The notes under the pieces were generated by a model. That model made no database searches. It had not been told where the DNA came from and worked only from the letters and a program-made list of their open reading frames with translations. Below are positions 27,251 to 36,736 of a stretch of 64,000 nucleotides of DNA, piece by piece; position 1 is the first letter of the stretch; each line of letters begins with the position of its first letter. Made by a program: the position numbers and the translations under genes. Source of the DNA: Borreliella bissettiae DN127 (GTDB taxonomy: Bacteria; Spirochaetota; Spirochaetia; Borreliales; Borreliaceae); contig NC_015921.1 of assembly GCF_000222305.1 (NCBI RefSeq), forward strand, positions 496,001 to 560,000. Reading direction: 5' to 3'.

Positions 27251-28928
27251 AAATCTTTTTTTAGATAAAATAGGAAAAAATTTTACAAATTTAGAGATTT
27301 CAGAATTACTTGAACCGTTTAAAGCGGAATTTGATGGTTTTGATGAAAGTTCGGGGAAAATCAAAATAGAATTTAATGATACAAATAGGCCAGATTTGTG
27401 GTCTTATTTAGGGCTTGCTCGTCAGATAAGAACGTATTTTTTTAAAGAAATGCCCTATTATGATTTTTTTTCAAAAAGGGGAGAATTTAAAAAGTTTTAT
27501 GGTGAAATTTTGGTGGATGGCGAAATGTCTCAAATCAGGCCGTTTATTTTTGGATTTTTAGCAAAAGGATTGATTGTTGATGATAGAATGCTTGAGACGT
27601 TAATTCAATTTCAAGAAAAACTTTGTCAAAATTATGGACAAAAGAGAAAAAGAATTGCAATGGGGATGTATAATTCTAATTTTATTAAATTTCCAATAAG
27701 TTATGTTGCTTCATCTCCTAATCATAAATTTGTTCCTTTGGGAATGGATTATGAGCTCTCTCTTTTAGAAATAAATGAAAAGCATCCCAAAGGATTGGAA
27801 TATTCACATATTATTAAAAATTTTGATAAGTATCCGTTATTATTAGATGATAATAATAATGTAGTCTCTTATCCTCCAATAATTAATTCTAATAATATTG
27901 GATCTTTAAAGGTTGGTGATACTGATTTATTTGTTGAGGTTACGGGAATTGATTTTGAAGCAACTTTGTTAGCGTTATCCATAGCAGCCTGTGATTTTTA
28001 TGATATGGGTTTTGAAATTTTGCCAGTAAAAACTGTGTTTAGAGAGCCTTTTGGTTTAGATTTTAAAGAATTGGTATGTCCTTATTATTTTCAAGAAGAA
28101 GTGCAGTTTGATGTTAAAAACATTAATAGATTGCTTGGAAGTAATTTAACATTAGAGCGTATTTGCCTTAATTTAAAAAAAATGGGAGTAAATTCTTATT
28201 CTAGAGATTTGAAAAACTATATTATTCCACCTTTTTATAGAAATGACTTTCTTCATGAGGTTGATGTAATTGAAGATGTAATGATAGGGGAAGGTCTTTT
28301 AAGTTTTAATCCAGAGCTTCCTAAGGCTTTTGCAGTGGGAAGGCTTAGTCCTTTAGAAGAGTTTTCAAGAAATGTTAGAAATTTAATGGTGGGTATGGGA
28401 TTCCAAGAGATGATTTATAATTATATGGGCTCTAAGAAAGATTTTATTGACAGAATGAATATTAATGATCAAAATTTTTTAAAAGTATCTAATCCAATCA
28501 CAGAAAATTATGAATATGTTAGAGCATCAATAATTCCCAATTTATTAAAATCAGAAAGCGTTAGTTCTAATTTTCCTTATCCACATAAAATTTTTGAAAT
28601 TGGAAAGGTAGCTTTAAAGAATTTGGATACTATTGAAGGAACAAGTACTTTTACGAATTTAGCTTTTTTAATGTCTGGCAAGCAAATTTCTTTTAATGAG
28701 ATTAATTCAATTGTTGCAACGCTTTTTTATTATTTAAATATTGAGATTAATTTAATAGAATCAAAAACCGCTTTTTATATTAATGGTAGGGGAGCAGATA
28801 TTTTGATTGGAGGCTTTAATATAGGTAGTTTTGGCGAAATTTCACCCTATGTTTTAAATAATTTTGGCATTTTTATTCCATGTTCTGTTTTTGAGGTTAA
28901 TATTAGTAAACTTATGAGTCGATCTTAA
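27228..28928 (+). CDS. pheT: Phenylalanyl-tRNA synthetase beta subunit, archaeal type
   Basis: Beta subunit of the heterotetrameric PheRS. Its 566 residues match the archaeal/eukaryotic form (about 550-600) rather than the usual bacterial form (about 800); the bacterial N-terminal tRNA-binding OB domain and C-terminal anticodon-binding domain are missing. Recognisable parts are the B3/B4 region (FVEVTGIDFEATLLAL), the B5 region with FYRNDFLHEVDVIEDVMI, and the catalytic-like C-terminal domain. Its ATG lies within the end of pheS. An inverted repeat follows its stop. Confidence 0.94.
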   Translation: MPKVEIYKNLFLDKIGKNFTNLEISELLEPFKAEFDGFDESSGKIKIEFNDTNRPDLWSYLGLARQIRTYFFKEMPYYDFFSKRGEFKKFYGEILVDGEMSQIRPFIFGFLAKGLIVDDRMLETLIQFQEKLCQNYGQKRKRIAMGMYNSNFIKFPISYVASSPNHKFVPLGMDYELSLLEINEKHPKGLEYSHIIKNFDKYPLLLDDNNNVVSYPPIINSNNIGSLKVGDTDLFVEVTGIDFEATLLALSIAACDFYDMGFEILPVKTVFREPFGLDFKELVCPYYFQEEVQFDVKNINRLLGSNLTLERICLNLKKMGVNSYSRDLKNYIIPPFYRNDFLHEVDVIEDVMIGEGLLSFNPELPKAFAVGRLSPLEEFSRNVRNLMVGMGFQEMIYNYMGSKKDFIDRMNINDQNFLKVSNPITENYEYVRASIIPNLLKSESVSSNFPYPHKIFEIGKVALKNLDTIEGTSTFTNLAFLMSGKQISFNEINSIVATLFYYLNIEINLIESKTAFYINGRGADILIGGFNIGSFGEISPYVLNNFGIFIPCSVFEVNISKLMSRS

Positions 28929-28931
28929 GTG

Positions 28932-28970
28932 TTGAATATTAGTTTTAGCAACGTTAAGATTAATATTCAA
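28932..28970 (+). promoter_or_regulatory. Inverted repeat overlapping predicted trxB promoter
   Basis: Perfect 10-base arms (TTGAATATTA at 28932-28941 and its complement at 28961-28970) flank a 19-base spacer. The left arm contains a -35-like TTGAAT (28932-28937), and TAAGAT at 28955-28960, 17 bases later, is a plausible -10. The right arm is followed by ATTTTT. It may be a terminator for pheST, an operator at the trxB promoter, or both. Confidence 0.55.
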
Positions 28971-28998
28971 ATTTTTAAGAGAGGCTTGAATTTTAGAT

Positions 28999-29979
28999 AT
29001 GTTAGAATTTGAAACTATTGATGTAAGTCTGCCCAAAAAGGAGAATTTATCTCAAAAAGAGGTAGAAGTTATTGAAGATGTAATAATTGTAGGATCTGGC
29101 CCGGCTGGACTAACAGCCGGGATTTATTCTGTTATGAGCAATTATAAGACTGCTATTTTAGAAGGCCCTGAACCTGGGGGACAGCTTACCACAACCACAG
29201 AAGTTTATAATTATCCTGGCTTTAAAAATGGAATAAGTGGTAGAGATTTGATGTTAAATATGAGAGAGCAAGCAGTAAATCTTGGAGCTAAAGTTTTTCT
29301 TGAAACTGTTTTTTCTATAAAACGGGAGAATAATATTTTTTATCTTTATACAGAAAATTATATTTATAAAAGTAAGTCTGTTATTATTGCCGTGGGATCA
29401 AAACCCAAAAAACTTGAAACTCTTAAAAATTCGGATGTATTTTGGAATAAGGGTATTTCGGTTTGTGCTATTTGTGATGGACATCTTTTTAAAGGGAAAA
29501 GGGTTGCAGTAATTGGTGGAGGCAACACTGCTCTTTCAGAATCAATTTATTTAAGCAAATTGGTGGACAAGGTTTATCTTATTGTAAGAAAAGACAATCT
29601 TAGAGCTATTGCTATGTTAAGAGATAGTGTTGCGAAGTTGCCTAATATTGAGATTTTGTATAATTCAGAGGCCATAGAAGTAGATGGTAAATCTTTTGTT
29701 TCTTCAGTTAAGATTTTTAATAAAAAAAATAATGTTTTTTATGAATTAGAAGTTAGTGCTGTATTTATGGCTGTTGGTTATAAACCAAATACAGAATTTT
29801 TAAAGGGATTTTTGAATTTGGATGAAGAAGGATTTATTCTTACTAAAGATGTTGTTAAAACAAGTGTTGATGGTGTTTTTTCTTGTGGAGATGTTAGTAA
29901 TAAAGTTTATGCTCAAGCCATTACCGCTGCTGCTGAAGGGTTTATTGCATCTGTTGAGTTGGGAAATTTTTTAAAATAG
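28999..29979 (+). CDS. trxB: Thioredoxin reductase
   Basis: Flavoenzyme that reduces thioredoxin with NADPH. FAD-binding GSGPAGLTAG lies near residue 32, the redox-active pair is Cys156 and Cys159 in CAICDG (most relatives have CATC), NADPH-binding GGGNTALSE follows, and the second FAD motif GVFSCGDV is near the end. The 326 residues include about 20 extra N-terminal residues compared with many TrxB. It is transcribed alone; AGAGAGG about 13 bases before the ATG is the likely ribosome-binding site. Confidence 0.95.
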   Translation: MLEFETIDVSLPKKENLSQKEVEVIEDVIIVGSGPAGLTAGIYSVMSNYKTAILEGPEPGGQLTTTTEVYNYPGFKNGISGRDLMLNMREQAVNLGAKVFLETVFSIKRENNIFYLYTENYIYKSKSVIIAVGSKPKKLETLKNSDVFWNKGISVCAICDGHLFKGKRVAVIGGGNTALSESIYLSKLVDKVYLIVRKDNLRAIAMLRDSVAKLPNIEILYNSEAIEVDGKSFVSSVKIFNKKNNVFYELEVSAVFMAVGYKPNTEFLKGFLNLDEEGFILTKDVVKTSVDGVFSCGDVSNKVYAQAITAAAEGFIASVELGNFLK

Positions 29980-30035
29980 TTTTTATTAAGATGTTTTTGA
30001 GGTTTTTAAGTGAAGTTTTTATTTAGTTTAATGCT

Positions 30036-30776
30036 TTAGAGCAGATTTAATTGCCTTTTAATTTCAAAGATTAAAATACCTGTAGATACAGAAACATTAA
30101 GTGAGTCTATTTTTCCGCTAGTTGGGATTCTTATTAAAAAATCTGAATTTTCTTTTATTAGTTTGTGTACACCTTTTCCTTCATTTCCTAAAATAAGTGC
30201 AATTTTTTTGTCGTTTATTTTGATTTTGTTTATATCTTGTCCTTTAATATCACCAGTGTATATCCAAAAGCCAGAGTTTTTTAAAAGATTTATTGTGTTG
30301 TTTATGTTTGCCACTGTTATTTTTTTTACATATTGACTTGCACCAGAGCTGGTGCGCAAAACTGTCGAATTGTCTTTTGCGCTACGTTTTTGAGTAGTAA
30401 TTACAAGATCTATACTAAACTGTTCTGCTGTTCTAAGGATTGCTCCAAAGTTTTGGGGATCTTCTATCTCATCTAGAAGTAAAATGAAAGCATTTTCTTT
30501 TTTTTTAAATGTTTCTAGTAAGTTTTCGAAATCTTTGGTTTGTGTTTTTGCATTTTTATTTTTTTCAGGTTTTAATTTTAATGCAAATCCTCTGTGGTCT
30601 TTGTTTTTAAGAATTTTGTCAAGGTCATTTGTACTTATTCTTATTATTTTTATGTTTTGCGTTTTAGCCAGTTTTTCAATTTCTATAGTTTTTGAACTTT
30701 TTTTTGATATATAAAGTTCAAATCCTTTATTATTTTTTATGCTTTCAATTATTGAATTGGCATGAGTTATATACAT
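30036..30776 (-). CDS. rlmB: SpoU/TrmH-family rRNA 2'-O-methyltransferase (RlmB-like)
   Basis: SAM-dependent RNA ribose methyltransferase with the SPOUT knot. Motif 1 is DPQNFGAILRTAEQF, motif 2 LILGNEGKGVHKLI, motif 3 IPTSGKIDSLNVSVSTGI. An N-terminal RNA-binding (L30e-like) part of about 80 residues agrees with RlmB, which modifies 23S rRNA; the exact target is inferred. 246 residues, normal for the family. It is the last gene of the grpE-dnaK-dnaJ operon, one base after dnaJ, and converges on trxB with no clear terminator between. Confidence 0.85.
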   Translation of the reverse strand: MYITHANSIIESIKNNKGFELYISKKSSKTIEIEKLAKTQNIKIIRISTNDLDKILKNKDHRGFALKLKPEKNKNAKTQTKDFENLLETFKKKENAFILLLDEIEDPQNFGAILRTAEQFSIDLVITTQKRSAKDNSTVLRTSSGASQYVKKITVANINNTINLLKNSGFWIYTGDIKGQDINKIKINDKKIALILGNEGKGVHKLIKENSDFLIRIPTSGKIDSLNVSVSTGILIFEIKRQLNLL

Positions 30777-30777
30777 A

Positions 30778-31872
30778 TTATACTTTGAGTAAATTTATTT
30801 CATCACCATCTTTTAATTCTTTACTTAAGTTTTCAAAAAGTTTAATAGCATTAGAATTTAAATTTTTAGGTGTTTTTATTTTAGTGATTAATATTAAATT
30901 TCCAAATTTTTCGGTTTGAAGAATTGGCATTCCTGCATTTTTAATTAAAATTTGTTCTTCATTGTCTATTCCTTTTGGAATTTGTATTTTAATCTCTTTT
31001 GAAGCGATTGTTTTTATTTTTACTTCTTTTCCAAGGGCTGCTTGAGCAAAGCTTATTGGAAGCATTGCATAAAGATCTTTACCATTTCTTTTAAATATTT
31101 TATGAGATCTTATCAATATTTTTACGTAAAGATCGCCGTATTCTTGATTGTCCGGATTAACATTTCCCTTGCCTTTCATTTTTATTTGTTGGTTATTATC
31201 AATGCCTGAGGGAATGTTTAATTGAATAGTTTCTTGTTTTGCAAGGCTTCCTTTTCCCTTACAAGATTTACAAGGGCTTGATATTATTTTGCCCTCTCCG
31301 TAACATTTAGAACATGTTGTTGTAACTCTGAAAAATCCTCCGCCTTGTACCACTCTTCCGCTGCCGTTACACATGTTACACATTGAAGGGCTTGTACCTT
31401 TTTCGGATTTTTTCCCTAAACAAGAATCGCAAAGCATTTGTCTTGTTATGTTTATATTATTTTTGTACCCAAAGTATGCATTTTCAAGAGATATTTCTAT
31501 ATTATATCCTAAATCTTCACCTTTTGCATGTTTTCTATTTCTTTCTTGCCCTTTGTTTCCAGTGAAAAATGAATCAAAAATATCGCCAAAATCTTCAAAG
31601 ATGTCTGAAAATCCACTAAATCCACCTGAAAATCCTTCAAATCCTCCTCCTTCAAAAGCAGAATGTCCAAATCTGTCGTATTTGGCTTTTTTATTGTCAT
31701 CTATTAAAACTTCGTAAGCTTGAGTGGCTTCTTTAAAGATAGAGGCAGCCTCCTCATTCCCTTGATTTCTATCTGGGTGATATTTAATTGCTATTTTTCT
31801 ATATGCTTTTTTTATCTCATCTTTTGAGGCTCCTTTTGAGAGCCCCAAAATTTCATAATAATCTTTTTTCAC
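30778..31872 (-). CDS. dnaJ: Chaperone DnaJ
   Basis: Hsp40 co-chaperone that delivers clients to DnaK and stimulates its ATPase. J domain with HPD at residues 32-34, then a Gly/Phe-rich segment (about 70-100), a cysteine-rich zinc domain with four CXXC repeats (CDSC, CNMC, CSKC, CKSC, about 140-205), and the C-terminal substrate domains. 364 residues, typical. It starts with GTG whose first base is shared with the dnaK stop (TAGTG), so translation is coupled. Confidence 0.96.
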   Translation of the reverse strand: MKKDYYEILGLSKGASKDEIKKAYRKIAIKYHPDRNQGNEEAASIFKEATQAYEVLIDDNKKAKYDRFGHSAFEGGGFEGFSGGFSGFSDIFEDFGDIFDSFFTGNKGQERNRKHAKGEDLGYNIEISLENAYFGYKNNINITRQMLCDSCLGKKSEKGTSPSMCNMCNGSGRVVQGGGFFRVTTTCSKCYGEGKIISSPCKSCKGKGSLAKQETIQLNIPSGIDNNQQIKMKGKGNVNPDNQEYGDLYVKILIRSHKIFKRNGKDLYAMLPISFAQAALGKEVKIKTIASKEIKIQIPKGIDNEEQILIKNAGMPILQTEKFGNLILITKIKTPKNLNSNAIKLFENLSKELKDGDEINLLKV

Positions 31873-33779
31873 TATTTTTTATCCTCGTCAACAACTTCGT
31901 AGTCAGCCTCTTTACCCTCTTCGCTTGTATTACTTTGGGGGTCATTTTCTTGTTGGCTGCTTGCATTTTGCTGGGAAGAATCTTTATACATCATCTCAGC
32001 TATTTTGTAAGAAGCTTTTTGAAGTTCTTCTGTTCTAGATTTTATAAGTGAAATGTCTTCTTTTTCAAGACTTTCTTTTAATTCTTTTATTTTGCTTTCA
32101 ATAGCTTCTTTGTCTTCGCTTGAAATTTTTTCAGAATATTCTTTTAATGATTTTTCTGTTTGATAAATTAAAGAATTAGCCTTATTTTTTGCTTCAATAT
32201 TTTCTTTTAATTTTTTATCTTCTTCCGCATGAGCTTCTGCATCTTTTACCATTCGATCTATTTCTGATTCAGAGAGTCCTGATGATGATTCAATTCTAAT
32301 TTTTTGTTCTTTTCCTGTTCCCATATCTTTTGCAGACACATGCACTATTCCATTAGCATCAATGTCAAAGCTAACTTCAATTTGAGGCACCCCTCTTGGC
32401 GCTGCTGGTATTCCATCAAGTATAAAATTACCAAGTATTCTGTTTTGTGCTGCCATTTCACGCTCACCTTGAAGGACTTTAATATCAACAGAGGTTTGAT
32501 TGTCTGCAGCTGTTGAGAATACTTGACTTTTTTTTGTAGGAATTGTGGTGTTTCTTTCAATAAGTTTAGTCATAACACCACCCAGTGTTTCTATTCCTAG
32601 TGAGAGTGGAGTAACGTCAAGGAGTACCATGTCTTTAGTTTCTCCTGTTAAAATACCACCCTGAATAGCAGCTCCAATTGCTACAGCTTCATCTGGATTT
32701 ACTCCTTTGTTAGGATCTTGTCCAAATATATCTTTTACAATTTTTTGAATAGCAGGAATTCTTGTTGATCCTCCTACAAGTATTACTTCATTGATATCAG
32801 AAGCTTTAAGCCCCGCATCTTTAATAGCTTTAAGGCATGGTTCTTTTGTTTTTTGAACTAAATGGTCTACCATTTGTTCGAATTTTGCTCTTGTTAGAGT
32901 ATGTTGCAAGTGTTTTGGACCATTTGCATCTGCTGTAATAAATGGAAGATTTATTGAAGCTTCTTGAGCGCCTGAAAGTTCTATTTTGGCTTTTTCGGCT
33001 GCCTCTTTGAGTCTTTGAAGAGCCATTTTGTCGTTTGACAAATCAATAGTGCTTTCTTTTTTGAATTCTGAAATTAAATGTTTTATTATCTCATCGTCAA
33101 AATTGTCACCACCAAGATGTGTGTCTCCGTTGGTTGACTTTACTTCAAAAACACCATCTCCGAGTTCCAATATTGAAATGTCAAATGTTCCTCCACCAAG
33201 ATCGTAAACAGCAACAATTTCTTCGTGTTTTTTTTCAATTCCATAAGCAAGAGCAGCAGCAGTTGGCTCGTTAACAATTCTTTTTACTTCAAGACCCGCT
33301 ATTTTGCCAGCATCTTTTGTAGCTTGTCTTTGAGCATCATTAAAGTAAGCTGGAACTGTAATCACAGCCTCTGTAACTTTTTCACCTAAGTAAGCCTCTG
33401 CTGTTTCTTTCATTTTTGTAAGAGTTGCTGCTGAGATCTCAGGTGGGGACATTTGCTTTTTTATATTGGAAATGTTTACTCGCGCATCGCCATTTAGTCC
33501 TTTTTCTATTTTATAAGGAACCATTTTTATTTCGCTTGTAACCTCTTCAAATCTTCTTCCCATAAATCTTTTAATAGAATAAATTGTGTTTTCAGGGTTT
33601 GTAACCATTTGGTTTTTTGCAACCTGCCCCACAAGTCTTTCGCCTTTATTTGTGTAAGCAACAATAGATGGAGTAGTTCTTCCCCCTTCTGAATTTTGTA
33701 TTACAACTGGTTTTCCATGCTCCATTATAGCTACGCATGAGTTTGTTGTTCCTAGGTCAATACCTATTATTTTGCCCAT
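31872..33779 (-). CDS. dnaK: Chaperone DnaK (Hsp70)
   Basis: ATP-driven Hsp70 chaperone. The start [19 protein letters not shown], the ATPase motifs [14 protein letters not shown] and [13 protein letters not shown], and the substrate-binding domain (about 390-510) are all present. 635 residues, with an acidic and Gln/Ser-rich C-terminal tail ending in VVDEDKK. The grpE-dnaK-dnaJ order marks this as the principal stress DnaK rather than an HscA-type paralogue. A strong GGAGG site lies about 10 bases before the ATG. Confidence 0.98.
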   Translation of the reverse strand: MGKIIGIDLGTTNSCVAIMEHGKPVVIQNSEGGRTTPSIVAYTNKGERLVGQVAKNQMVTNPENTIYSIKRFMGRRFEEVTSEIKMVPYKIEKGLNGDARVNISNIKKQMSPPEISAATLTKMKETAEAYLGEKVTEAVITVPAYFNDAQRQATKDAGKIAGLEVKRIVNEPTAAALAYGIEKKHEEIVAVYDLGGGTFDISILELGDGVFEVKSTNGDTHLGGDNFDDEIIKHLISEFKKESTIDLSNDKMALQRLKEAAEKAKIELSGAQEASINLPFITADANGPKHLQHTLTRAKFEQMVDHLVQKTKEPCLKAIKDAGLKASDINEVILVGGSTRIPAIQKIVKDIFGQDPNKGVNPDEAVAIGAAIQGGILTGETKDMVLLDVTPLSLGIETLGGVMTKLIERNTTIPTKKSQVFSTAADNQTSVDIKVLQGEREMAAQNRILGNFILDGIPAAPRGVPQIEVSFDIDANGIVHVSAKDMGTGKEQKIRIESSSGLSESEIDRMVKDAEAHAEEDKKLKENIEAKNKANSLIYQTEKSLKEYSEKISSEDKEAIESKIKELKESLEKEDISLIKSRTEELQKASYKIAEMMYKDSSQQNASSQQENDPQSNTSEEGKEADYEVVDEDKK

Positions 33780-33802
33780 ATTATAAACCTCCTTTTTTCT
33801 AA

Positions 33803-34366
33803 TTAATTTTTACTTTGAGCAACTTTAACTTTTGCTGTTCTTAATATTCTGTCGTTGTAGCAATATCCCTTTTGGTATACTTCTACTATTTCTGGATTTT
33901 TAAGGCCTTCTTTCTCTTCAATGCTTATTGCTTCATGACGACTTGGATCAAAATTTTCGCCATTTTCTCCAAATTTTTTTAAATTATATTTTTTATCAAA
34001 GATTGACAGTATTTCATTTTCAATCATACTGATTCCTGTTAATAAGTTATCAAAATCTTTGGATTTTTTTGAAGAGTTAATAGCTAGTTCTAAGTTATCA
34101 AGAAAATTAACGACATCTTTCATTATGGTTTCATTTGCAAATTTAACAAAATTGTCTTTTTCTTTTTCTAATCTTTTCCTGAAGTTTTCAAATTCCGCTT
34201 GTTTTCTTAAATGCAAATCTTTAAGATTGGAGATTTCATTTTCAAGCTCAGCAATTTTTTTATCAGAATTTACTAAATTTAAGTTTTCTTTTTTTTGAGA
34301 TTTTGTATTTTTGTTATCTTGTTTGTTGGGTTTTTCAGATTCGCTTTTAGTTTCTTTTTTTTCCAT
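33803..34366 (-). CDS. grpE: Nucleotide exchange factor GrpE
   Basis: Releases ADP from DnaK. The 187-residue protein has a Lys/Glu/Asn-rich disordered start (about 1-35), a long coiled coil (about 36-90 with [17 protein letters not shown]), and the C-terminal beta domain ending [20 protein letters not shown] at 34371-34378 is 4 bases from the ATG. First gene of the chaperone operon. No CIRCE element was found upstream. Confidence 0.95.
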   Translation of the reverse strand: MEKKETKSESEKPNKQDNKNTKSQKKENLNLVNSDKKIAELENEISNLKDLHLRKQAEFENFRKRLEKEKDNFVKFANETIMKDVVNFLDNLELAINSSKKSKDFDNLLTGISMIENEILSIFDKKYNLKKFGENGENFDPSRHEAISIEEKEGLKNPEIVEVYQKGYCYNDRILRTAKVKVAQSKN

Positions 34367-34386
34367 TTTTCCTCCTTTGATAAAGC

Positions 34387-34415
34387 ATTTTATCTTTAAA
34401 AAAAATATTTTACAA
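34387..34415 (-). promoter_or_regulatory. Predicted promoter of grpE-dnaK-dnaJ-rlmB
   Basis: On the minus strand TTGTAA (34410-34415) and TAAAAT (34387-34392) are 17 bases apart, ending 20 bases before the grpE ATG. This is a vegetative-type promoter. Its -10 lies close to the ribosome-binding site at 34371-34378, so the leader would be short. Confidence 0.55.
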
Positions 34416-34715
34416 ATTTTTTTCTTTCTTAAAATTTAATAAAATTGATTCATTTTGATCATTTGCAAGATGTATATTTTTCTTAAGCTTTCAGTAATAG
34501 TGTTGTATTGATACATATTGTTATTTGATTAAATGTTCGTGTGTATTTTTTTGTCAAAATAAAAAATTTTATTTTTTTATTTATAAGAATATTTTTGGTA
34601 ACATTTTTTTGATTTTGTTTTTGTTTGTTTTTAGTACTTTTATAGATATCCTTAATATTAAGGCATTGTTAAAATGTGGGTGAGTATTGGTTTTTCGAGG
34701 CTATTAATTTTTTTG
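34416..34715. other. Divergent intergenic region, grpE / nadE
   Basis: About 300 very AT-rich bases with several T-runs and no credible reading frame on either strand. The only structured element I see is the 14-base palindrome at 34650-34663. The flanks carry the grpE and nadE promoters listed separately. Confidence 0.6.
34650..34663. promoter_or_regulatory. Perfect 14-base palindrome upstream of nadE
   Basis: CCTTAATATTAAGG reads the same on both strands. It ends 52 bases before the predicted nadE -35. It could bind a dimeric regulator, but AT-rich palindromes of this size also arise by chance; no protein is known to me for this site. Confidence 0.3.
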
Positions 34716-34744
34716 TTGTAATTTAATTTATTATTGCTTATTAT
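34716..34744 (+). promoter_or_regulatory. Predicted promoter of nadE, leaderless geometry
   Basis: TTGTAA (34716-34721), 17-base spacer, TATTAT (34739-34744). The ATG of nadE begins at 34751, exactly seven bases after the -10, where transcription would start. No Shine-Dalgarno sequence lies before this ATG, so the mRNA is predicted to be leaderless. Confidence 0.6.
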
Positions 34745-34750
34745 TTACCT

Positions 34751-36289
34751 ATGAAAATAAGTATTGCTCAAGCGAAATACAGAGCTTTAGATTTTAATAA
34801 ATGTATTGCTGATTTTAAAGCTAATTATGATGAAGCCTTGCTAAGAGGATCAGACGTTTTAGTTTTTCCTTCTATGTTTTTAGGCAAGACTAATTATGGT
34901 GATTTGTTTGTGCATTCTAAATATTCTCAAAATATATGTAAGTTCATCGAATTTATGAAAGAACAGGTTAATGATAACACTTTAATTGTTTTTGGTCATA
35001 GTGTTTATAAGGGTGGCAAATTTGTAGATATTGTTTCTGTCATTAGTAATCATAAAGTTATTCTAACTGCATCGCAAGGTAATTCGCCTGGGTTTTTTAG
35101 TTATAAGGACAATTTATTTGCTGTATTAAATTTTGAGGATGAGTTGTTGTTTGAAGAATTAATTCCCAAATTTGGAGAGGATTTAAAGAAGGCTAAGTAT
35201 TTAATAATACCGGCCAAATCTTATTTCTGTAAGGAAAAGAATAATCTTAGGTTAAAATTCTTTGAAAGAGTTGCTATTGAGAATAATCTGGATATTGTTT
35301 ATTCAAATTTTTATGGGGTTGAAGATTCTGCAGTTTATGATGGGCGTAGCTTTTTTATTAATAGTTTTGGCAAGATAAAACAAGCCAAAGGATTTGAATT
35401 TGATTTTATATCTAATGATACATTTCAAAATTTAAAATTTGATACATGTAATGAGCTATTTGAAAAAATTATTTTGGCAATATCTCTTGTTTTAAGAGAA
35501 TATATTTCTTTTTCGGGATTTTCTAAAGTTCATTTGGGAGTATCTGGAGGGATTGATTCTGCTCTTGTTGCGTGTCTTGCATGTTTTGCTTTGGGCGCTG
35601 AGAATGTTGTTGGAATTTCTATGCCTAGTAAATTTTCATCAGCAAATTCTATTTCTGATGCTAAAGAGCTTTCTAGAAAATTAGGTTTTAAATTGATTGA
35701 AATGCCAATAAAAGATTTATTTGAGGTAAGCAGTAGATTTTTTGAAGGGTATTTTGATGTTAAAGGTGTTACGGGAGAAAATTTACAAGCTCGCTTAAGG
35801 GGCCTTTTATTAATGTCTTATAGTAATTCCCAAAATTCTTTGCTTTTAAATACTGGTAACAAAAGCGAGATTGCAGTTGGTTATTGTACTCTTTATGGGG
35901 ATACTTGCGGAGGACTTGCTTTGATTGGAGATCTTTTTAAGACGGAGGTTTATGATTTTGCAAAGTACATCAATGCAAAGTTTGACCAATGTATTATACC
36001 TGTTAATATTATTTTAAAGGAACCTTCGGCTGAGTTAAGGTTTGATCAAAAAGATAGTGATTCTCTTCCAAAATATGAAGTTCTTGATGTTATTTTAAAT
36101 CGATATTTGATTGACAATGAATCTGTGGATTCAATTTATCTTAATTTTGAAAAAGATATAGTTGATAAAGTCTTAAATCTTTATTTTAAAAATGAATACA
36201 AAAGAAGGCAGGGAGCCCCTATAGTTAAAGTTTCTAAAAAAACTTTTGGTTTTGAGCTTTCAATGCCTATTTTAAATAATATGATTTGA
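34751..36289 (+). CDS. nadE: NAD+ synthetase with degenerate glutaminase domain
   Basis: Makes NAD+ from nicotinate adenine dinucleotide and ATP. The C-terminal synthetase domain (about 255-510) is intact: PP-loop SGGIDS at 265-270, NTGNKSE and LALIGDLFKTEVY. The N-terminal domain (about 1-215) has the nitrilase (CN-hydrolase) shape of glutamine-dependent NadE, but its catalytic residues look lost: the expected Glu is Ser41 (VFPSMF) and the expected Cys position reads NFED (Phe128). I therefore infer use of free ammonia. 512 residues against about 275 for single-domain ammonia enzymes. No Shine-Dalgarno; predicted leaderless mRNA. Confidence 0.93.
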   Translation: MKISIAQAKYRALDFNKCIADFKANYDEALLRGSDVLVFPSMFLGKTNYGDLFVHSKYSQNICKFIEFMKEQVNDNTLIVFGHSVYKGGKFVDIVSVISNHKVILTASQGNSPGFFSYKDNLFAVLNFEDELLFEELIPKFGEDLKKAKYLIIPAKSYFCKEKNNLRLKFFERVAIENNLDIVYSNFYGVEDSAVYDGRSFFINSFGKIKQAKGFEFDFISNDTFQNLKFDTCNELFEKIILAISLVLREYISFSGFSKVHLGVSGGIDSALVACLACFALGAENVVGISMPSKFSSANSISDAKELSRKLGFKLIEMPIKDLFEVSSRFFEGYFDVKGVTGENLQARLRGLLLMSYSNSQNSLLLNTGNKSEIAVGYCTLYGDTCGGLALIGDLFKTEVYDFAKYINAKFDQCIIPVNIILKEPSAELRFDQKDSDSLPKYEVLDVILNRYLIDNESVDSIYLNFEKDIVDKVLNLYFKNEYKRRQGAPIVKVSKKTFGFELSMPILNNMI

Positions 36290-36736
36290 AATTGTGATTG
36301 GGGCTTGATTTTTTAAATTTTATTAATAATATTTTTTACTGGAAAGAATTGGAAAATAGCTTTTTAAGTTCAAATTGAATTTTTGTACCTTTGAATCTAT
36401 TTAATAGACATAGTTTGCCATAGTACAGATCTGTTTTTTTATTGCTTGCTTAATGTATTAAAATTATTAATTTTTATGTTGTGATAACGTAAATAACGCA
36501 AGTTCTTTTTAAGTATTAAAGATAATAAAGTGGGCATGGTTGGTGAATTTTATTGTGGCAATAAAATGGCATTGGATATCTTAGACTCAATGTATATTTT
36601 AGAACTTAGCAATTATAAAAGATGATCCTTGAAAGATTTTTTATTTATTTTGACAACAAATCAACAATAGACATTTTAAGAAAAGACGCAAATAAAAAAA
36701 ATTAATAAGCAAGATATAGAAAGAATTTGAAAATTA
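36290..36736. other. 447-base gene-free gap, possible gene remnant
   Basis: No intact gene is visible on either strand. A short frame at 36530-36625 (GTG start, 31 codons) encodes GEFYCGNKMALDILDSMYIL and stops at TGA; the frame continues briefly before two more stops. This looks more protein-like than its surroundings and may be what is left of a decayed gene, but I cannot assign a family. Confidence 0.4.

Noticed and set aside
34367-34750. CIRCE or HrcA operator for the chaperone operon
   Set aside because: No TTAGCACTC-N9-GAGTGCTAA or close variant was seen; only a vegetative-type promoter.
36650-36655. Perfect TTGACA in the gap after nadE
   Set aside because: No acceptable -10 lies 16-18 bases downstream and no gene follows on that strand.
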